DNA from: Actinomycetota bacterium
GTDB lineage: Bacteria; Actinomycetota; AC-67
DNA: 35,479 nucleotides
Direction of reading: 5' to 3'
Assembly (NCBI GenBank): GCA_020201525.1
Contig: JAIVGO010000107.1
Span: forward strand, 1-35,479
Part shown: piece after piece, positions 31,000 through 35,479 of the stretch
Layout: each line of letters starts with the position of its first letter
How positions within the stretch are numbered: the stretch's first letter is position 1
Program-made: the position numbers and the translations under genes
Notes under the pieces: generated by a model
Told to the model about the DNA's origin: nothing
The model's database searches: none
What the model saw: only the letters and a program-made list of their open reading frames with translations

Positions 31000-33900
31000 T
31001 TAGGTGGGATCGCCGACGGGGGAAAAGGAATCGAAGCTGTTGCGACTTTCCGGTAATGGCACCTGCGGCGCTCGTTCCACGCCGAGCCGTGCGAGGATGC
31101 GCGCTGCTTCGGCGCGAGACTGTTTTCCGGGTCCAGATGCGGGACCGCGGAGCAGTGCGAGCGCTTGGTGGGTCAGCGCCATTTCGTATTGAGCTTTCGC
31201 CGCCGTCCCAATGCGCAAGCTTTCTTCGAGCGACGCTGCCGCAGCGGCGCGGTCGCCGACCTGCAGCAGCGCGTACCCCCTGGCGCGGTGAAGCATCGCC
31301 TGCAAGGCAGGCATTCCACGGATGCGTTCGGTCGCGACGAGCGTTTCCTCGATGATCGATAGCGCATCATCGGGACGGGCCGCCAGTACGTACGCTTCTG
31401 CGATCCGCGCACGGGCTTCGGCGATCCAGCTTTCCGCTTTGATCTCGGTGAATCTCGCGAGCGCACTCTCGAGAAGTGCTTGTGCTTCATCCTGGCGTCC
31501 TGCTCGCGCGGCTGCGCGCCCGAGATTGATCTCGGAAAGCGCAATGCCGTACGGTGAACGAGCGGCCCGATAGCTTGCGAGCGATTCTGCGAACGTAGCC
31601 TGCGCATCGTCGAGCCGCCCTTGATCCGACAGGATCTCTCCGATGTTGTTGAGTGCATCCGCGACACCGATGACATCACCGATTTGTTCCAGCACTTCCT
31701 TAGCGCGACTATTCACGTCCAGCGCGTGGTCCCACTCACCGGCGAAGTACGCGTCGACGCCGAGGTTGATCAAGGTGTTCGCCTGACCCAGCAAGTCGCC
31801 CAACTCTTCGTAGATCGGCAATGCGAGATCGCGATAGTCGGCGCGGCGTTCGTCGCCCAACCATGTGTACGCGGTGTGGACGAGGTAATAGATGTGCGCC
31901 AGCGCCGACCGCAAGTTGAGACGACGCGCCTGCGGCAACGCGCGCTCGCACATCGCAATGCATTTCCGGTACCGGCCCTGGTGAAAGAGAACGCCGGCGT
32001 ACGCGATGAGAAGCTCGACGCGCTCGTGATCGGCGTCCACACCGGCTTTCTTCAAGCCGCGAGAAAACCACGTGAGCGCTCGAGAATACTGCCCAGACAA
32101 TCGGCATACGACACCCTCTTTGCGGAGCAATCGCGGAAGATCTGATTCGAGAGCAGTCAGCTTGCGAGCGTTGCGATACGCCTCTGAGGCTTGCGCGTAC
32201 ATTGCTGCTTGAGTGCTGACATCGCCGAGGCGCTCATGCACGCCGGCGACGTCGACGGGTGAGATTCCCAGCAATCGGCGTGCCGAATCGAGCGCACGAC
32301 GATAAAACTCCACCGCTTGAACGTTGGCGAACTTTGCGTGCGCACGGTCTCCTGCGACTACCGAGTATTGCCACGATTTGTCGAAACGCTGTGCTTTGTG
32401 GAAGTGCAAGGACAAGATTTCCGCGACCTCTTCCCCGGATTCCCTTTCAAGAGCAGAGCCGATACGGTCGTGGATTTCGCGCCTTCGACCGAACGGCAAG
32501 GCTTCATATGCGACGTCGCGGAACAGCATGTGTCGAAAGCGGAATGTGTTGGGGCCGTTCGGTTCGAGGAACTCGGCGAGCCGGTTCCACGACGCGCGCT
32601 CGACGACGTCCGGGAATCGGTCCGAAGCCACGCTGTTCAACAATTCGAGAGAGAACTGGGCTCCGATAACGGCGGCGTACCGAAGCAATGTTCGATCCGC
32701 CGGTTCGAGGCGGTCTAGCCGCGTCGTGATCACGGCTTCTACCGTGTCCGGTAGAGATTCGACGCTACCTCCTGCGCGCGACTCCGACACGAGCTCCTGA
32801 AGAAACAGCGGATGGCCGCCGCCTCGGGCCGCGAGCGCCGCGAGCTCGTGTGCCGCTAAGTCCAGTCCTCGGCTGGCCTCCTTGACGAGTGCCGCCGCCG
32901 CCCCCCCCGGAAGTGGCGACAGCACGAGTATTGTCGATTTGCGGTCGCTCGGAAGCAGCAACGTCCTGCCTTCGAGGCGCGAAGTGACGCACACGAGCCA
33001 CCATCGTGCAGGCAATCCGAGAACGAGCGAGCGCAAGAGTTCGTTCGAGGCTTCGTCGAGCCAGTGAGCGTCCTCGATCGCTATCAGAGCCGGGCCATCG
33101 ATGGCGCGCTCCAAAAGGGTCGCAACACTTCGGTGCAGACGCTCACGCTTGAACTTTTCGTCGAGACCGGACGCTTCTCGCGTCTGTGGCACGCCGGCGT
33201 CGACGGGCAAGGCGAGCAGCGGAAGCCACGGCGATAGATCCGGTGCAGTTCGTTCGACGGTTTCGGCCAGGCGACGGCCCGCTTCTTCGCGCGATGCATT
33301 CTGCGCGAGGCCGAGCACCGAACGCAGAAGGCGCCGGAACGCGAAATACGGCGTCGAGGATTCGTATTGCTCCGCAACGACATGTACGACTCGTGCGTCA
33401 CCGGCGTTCGCGAGCAACTCTTCCAGCAGCCGCGACTTTCCGATGCCGGCATCCCCCACGATTTCGCACAGGCCTCCGGTGCCACGTTTTGCTTCATCGA
33501 GCGCGTCGAGCAGCACTTCCAATTCAGTCTCGCGCCCGAGGAGCGGAAGATGCTGAGCGTCTTTCGATTGTCGAGATCCACAAATCGATCCGACCGCGAA
33601 AGCGGTTACCGGGTGTGCCTTCCCCTTGACGGCAAAAGCCGCCAGCTCTCGCGTGTCGAAGAGCGTCCGAGACCGGTCTAGCACCGAAGGCGTCGATAGA
33701 ATCTGTCCCGTTTCTGCGCGCGCCATGACCCGAGCCGCGAGATTCACTGCGTCGCCCATGATCGTGTAGGTCCGGCGATAGTACGGGCCGACGTCCCCGG
33801 CAAAGACATGACCGCGATTCACGCCGATGCGTATCGAAATCGCAGGCTTCGCGTCCATGATCGCGCGGACGGCGCGCAGCATTTGCTCCTCGTCGTGGCC

Positions 33901-34863
33901 CGTCCCAACAGGTGTGCCGGCGGCGAGAATGATCTTCCCGCCGTCGTGGTCCACGTCGGTGGCGAGGAATGTGACGTCATGCTCCGCGGCTGCGCGTTGC
34001 GCGGTCCTAACGAGCTCGTGCAATTGCTGCGTTACCTCCGAGCATCCAGCCTTTTGGACGAGCTCGTCCGATCCGTCGAAGTGAACGAACGCAATCGTGA
34101 CCTGCCGGTGCTCGGGCTCGAGCGGACCTTCTGCGAGCCGCTCGCGGATCGCCGGTGGGATGAATTGTGCTGGGTCGACCTGTGACGCCGGCGCCGGTTC
34201 ACGTGCATCGACTTTCGGCGCCGGCGGCATCCGAGCCAGGAGCACACCTCCCCCTTTTTCGCGGCCGAGAAGCGAGGGGTCAACGGTGGCGGCCATTGCC
34301 GGGCTCAGAAGGATCTCGCCCGCTTCGGCGGTCGATTCCATCTCGACGGTCTTGCTTGCCGCCGGTCCGGCGACGATCAGCTCGCGGTGCAGCTCGCCGA
34401 CGAGGAAGAAATGGAAAATACCCGTGTGCACTCCAACAGACATTCGAAGGGTGACGTTGCCGGCCGAGCTCTTGAGGCCTTTGCCGATCTCGGCCAGCTT
34501 CCGCCGCATGCCCGCAGCCGCGTAGACCGCGCGCGCGGCGTGACCCTCGCCGCGGTAAAACACCAGCAGCGCATCGCCGCCGAATTTGAGCAATGAGCCG
34601 CCGTTTTCATAGGCGACGGCGAGAAGCCTGGTAAAGGTCGAGCTCATTATCTCAGTGACTTCTTCCGCGCCGACCTTTCCTTTCTCCGCCAGCCGCTCGG
34701 ACATTTTCGTAAATCCGGAAATGTCCACGAAGACCAAGCTGCCGTCCATCTCGCGGTACGAGGGGCCCTCGGAGGCGGGCCACTCCAGCAACATCCTGGG
34801 GAAATAGGCCGTCATCGCAGAAGGGGGCAGTGCGCCGAGCGCTGCGCCATTTTCTACGTTCAT
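31000..34863 (-). CDS. tandem adenylate/guanylate cyclase - AAA ATPase - TPR protein
   Basis: A 1287-residue protein; ATG at 34863 with GGGGGCC nearby. Class III cyclase domain 1 (about 40-190) has both metal Asp positions: FVDISGFT (Asp47) and FGGDALLVF (Asp97). The transition-state Asn/Arg positions are Ser170 and Glu174. Domain 2 (about 253-425) has YTIMGDAVNLAARV with Asn374 and Arg378, but the metal positions are His261 and Lys310. A P-loop ATPase follows: Walker A GDAGIGKS (470-477) and Walker B LIAIEDAHW (593-601). The last 400 residues are TPR-like helices. The order cyclase-cyclase-ATPase-TPR is that of soluble adenylyl cyclase. It is cytosolic and likely makes cAMP, but the substrate could be GTP. 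Confidence 0.9.
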   Translation of the reverse strand: MNVENGAALGALPPSAMTAYFPRMLLEWPASEGPSYREMDGSLVFVDISGFTKMSERLAEKGKVGAEEVTEIMSSTFTRLLAVAYENGGSLLKFGGDALLVFYRGEGHAARAVYAAAGMRRKLAEIGKGLKSSAGNVTLRMSVGVHTGIFHFFLVGELHRELIVAGPAASKTVEMESTAEAGEILLSPAMAATVDPSLLGREKGGGVLLARMPPAPKVDAREPAPASQVDPAQFIPPAIRERLAEGPLEPEHRQVTIAFVHFDGSDELVQKAGCSEVTQQLHELVRTAQRAAAEHDVTFLATDVDHDGGKIILAAGTPVGTGHDEEQMLRAVRAIMDAKPAISIRIGVNRGHVFAGDVGPYYRRTYTIMGDAVNLAARVMARAETGQILSTPSVLDRSRTLFDTRELAAFAVKGKAHPVTAFAVGSICGSRQSKDAQHLPLLGRETELEVLLDALDEAKRGTGGLCEIVGDAGIGKSRLLEELLANAGDARVVHVVAEQYESSTPYFAFRRLLRSVLGLAQNASREEAGRRLAETVERTAPDLSPWLPLLALPVDAGVPQTREASGLDEKFKRERLHRSVATLLERAIDGPALIAIEDAHWLDEASNELLRSLVLGLPARWWLVCVTSRLEGRTLLLPSDRKSTILVLSPLPGGAAAALVKEASRGLDLAAHELAALAARGGGHPLFLQELVSESRAGGSVESLPDTVEAVITTRLDRLEPADRTLLRYAAVIGAQFSLELLNSVASDRFPDVVERASWNRLAEFLEPNGPNTFRFRHMLFRDVAYEALPFGRRREIHDRIGSALERESGEEVAEILSLHFHKAQRFDKSWQYSVVAGDRAHAKFANVQAVEFYRRALDSARRLLGISPVDVAGVHERLGDVSTQAAMYAQASEAYRNARKLTALESDLPRLLRKEGVVCRLSGQYSRALTWFSRGLKKAGVDADHERVELLIAYAGVLFHQGRYRKCIAMCERALPQARRLNLRSALAHIYYLVHTAYTWLGDERRADYRDLALPIYEELGDLLGQANTLINLGVDAYFAGEWDHALDVNSRAKEVLEQIGDVIGVADALNNIGEILSDQGRLDDAQATFAESLASYRAARSPYGIALSEINLGRAAARAGRQDEAQALLESALARFTEIKAESWIAEARARIAEAYVLAARPDDALSIIEETLVATERIRGMPALQAMLHRARGYALLQVGDRAAAAASLEESLRIGTAAKAQYEMALTHQALALLRGPASGPGKQSRAEAARILARLGVERAPQVPLPESRNSFDSFSPVGDPT

Positions 34864-34911
34864 ACCGGCCCCCGTTGCGGAGCAACACAAGCGGTGGTGG
34901 TGCCTGCCTCA

Positions 34912-34939
34912 TTGACCACGGCCCGTGACATAGTAGACA
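34912..34939 (+). promoter_or_regulatory. possible promoter upstream of the RCC1-like gene
   Basis: TTGACC (34912-34917), a 16-base spacer, then TAGACA (34934-34939). It is in the 175-base divergent gap between the cyclase and RCC1-like genes and would leave a leader of about 90 bases. The -35 is good; the -10 is weak. Confidence 0.35.
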
Positions 34940-35038
34940 ATCTTGAAATTGGCCGTTGGGCGGCCGTCGCACGGCGTCTGAGGCATAGCACTTTCGTCGC
35001 GCGTCATGTCTTTTGGTACCTCACGGGGAGATCGAGCA

Positions 35039-35479
35039 ATGGTCGTAATTCCACCCAGCCCTACCGCACCTCGTCTTCGCTCACTTTCTATCGTGCTGGC
35101 TCTTGCGGTGATCAGCTCGTTACTGGTCGTGCAGCCGGCGGCGGCGGTCACCGCGGGCACCCCCTTCGGGTGGGGCCGCAACGGCAACGGCGAAGTCGGC
35201 GATAACACCACGGTGAACCGGTCTACTCCCGTCGCGATCTCCACGGCGCAGACCTTTGCCGAGATTTCGGGTGGCTTCTTCCACACCATCGGGCTCACGT
35301 CGACCGGAAACGTCTACGGCTGGGGCACCAACTCATCGAACCAGGTGGGAGTAGGAACCACGTCCGACGAGTACCACACCCCCGTTCTCGTGACGGCTCT
35401 GCCGGCGAACAGCATCTCCCAAATCTCCGCGTATGGCGATCAGAGCCTCGCGCTGCAGAACGACGGCACGATCTGGCAG
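35039..35479 (+). CDS. secreted RCC1-repeat protein, 5' part
   Basis: The gene runs off the right end of the window, so only 147 codons are visible. GGGGAG lies 8 bases before the ATG. The N-terminus has a short charged lead (PRLRS), a hydrophobic run (LSIVLALAVISSLLVV) and QPAAAVTAG, a signal peptide with likely cleavage near AAA/VTA around residue 38. Two RCC1 blades follow: FGWGRNGNGEVGDNTTVNRSTPVAI...FAEISGGFFHTIGLTSTGNVYGWG and then TNSSNQVGVGTT..YHTPVLV....ISQISAYGDQSLALQNDGTIW. Bacterial exported RCC1-like proteins are found in many environmental genomes; function is unknown. More repeats are expected past the end. Confidence 0.88.
   Translation, partial: MVVIPPSPTAPRLRSLSIVLALAVISSLLVVQPAAAVTAGTPFGWGRNGNGEVGDNTTVNRSTPVAISTAQTFAEISGGFFHTIGLTSTGNVYGWGTNSSNQVGVGTTSDEYHTPVLVTALPANSISQISAYGDQSLALQNDGTIWQ

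Overview
The window is high-GC DNA from a bacterium. The gene types fit an actinomycetote or a related terrestrial lineage: an RsbW-like anti-sigma factor, an actinobacterial-style MMPL pump, an L,D-transpeptidase, TfoX-N, DUF1059 and DM13 proteins, and many GTG starts. No rRNA, tRNA, CRISPR array or insertion sequence was seen, so the lineage call is only an inference from gene content.

Layout. 1-8.4 kb holds the 3' end of asd, a large secreted protein, typA, an L,D-transpeptidase, an anti-sigma factor, a double-hotdog thioesterase, and an overlooked 56-codon cysteine-rich gene. That small gene is divergent from a three-gene overlapping operon: a resolvase-like protein, a DM13 membrane protein and an enoyl-CoA hydratase/isomerase. 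8.4-14 kb holds a TfoX-N protein, an alpha/beta hydrolase, a small beta-rich protein, a membrane/beta-helix fusion, a di-iron ferritin-like protein and an EamA permease. 14-18.3 kb is a leftward run (NTF2-like, MFS exporter, acyltransferase 3, DUF1059, unknown). 18.6-27.7 kb holds an MMPL transporter, a conserved hypothetical, a secreted beta-propeller-type protein, a cupin, a polytopic membrane protein, a secreted CocE-like hydrolase and a SnoaL-like protein.

27.7-30.3 kb looks like decaying sequence. A TPR-type regulator remnant with indels in several places and a broken acyl-CoA dehydrogenase flank an apparently intact methyltransferase. 30.5-35.5 kb holds a small membrane-anchored protein, a 1287-residue protein with the same domain order as animal soluble adenylyl cyclase (two cyclase domains, P-loop ATPase, TPRs), and the start of a secreted RCC1-repeat protein that runs off the window.

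The items most worth a second look are these. The tandem cyclase has active-site residues split in a complementary way between its two domains. A membrane protein is fused to a beta-helix protein with what looks like a signal peptide retained inside. A resolvase-like gene has lost one active-site arginine and is translationally coupled to DM13 and enoyl-CoA hydratase genes. A tiny CC/CC protein has an excellent ribosome binding site. Several genes appear to be leaderless, with TANNNT -10 boxes a few bases before the start codon. No complete mobile or defence system was recognised.
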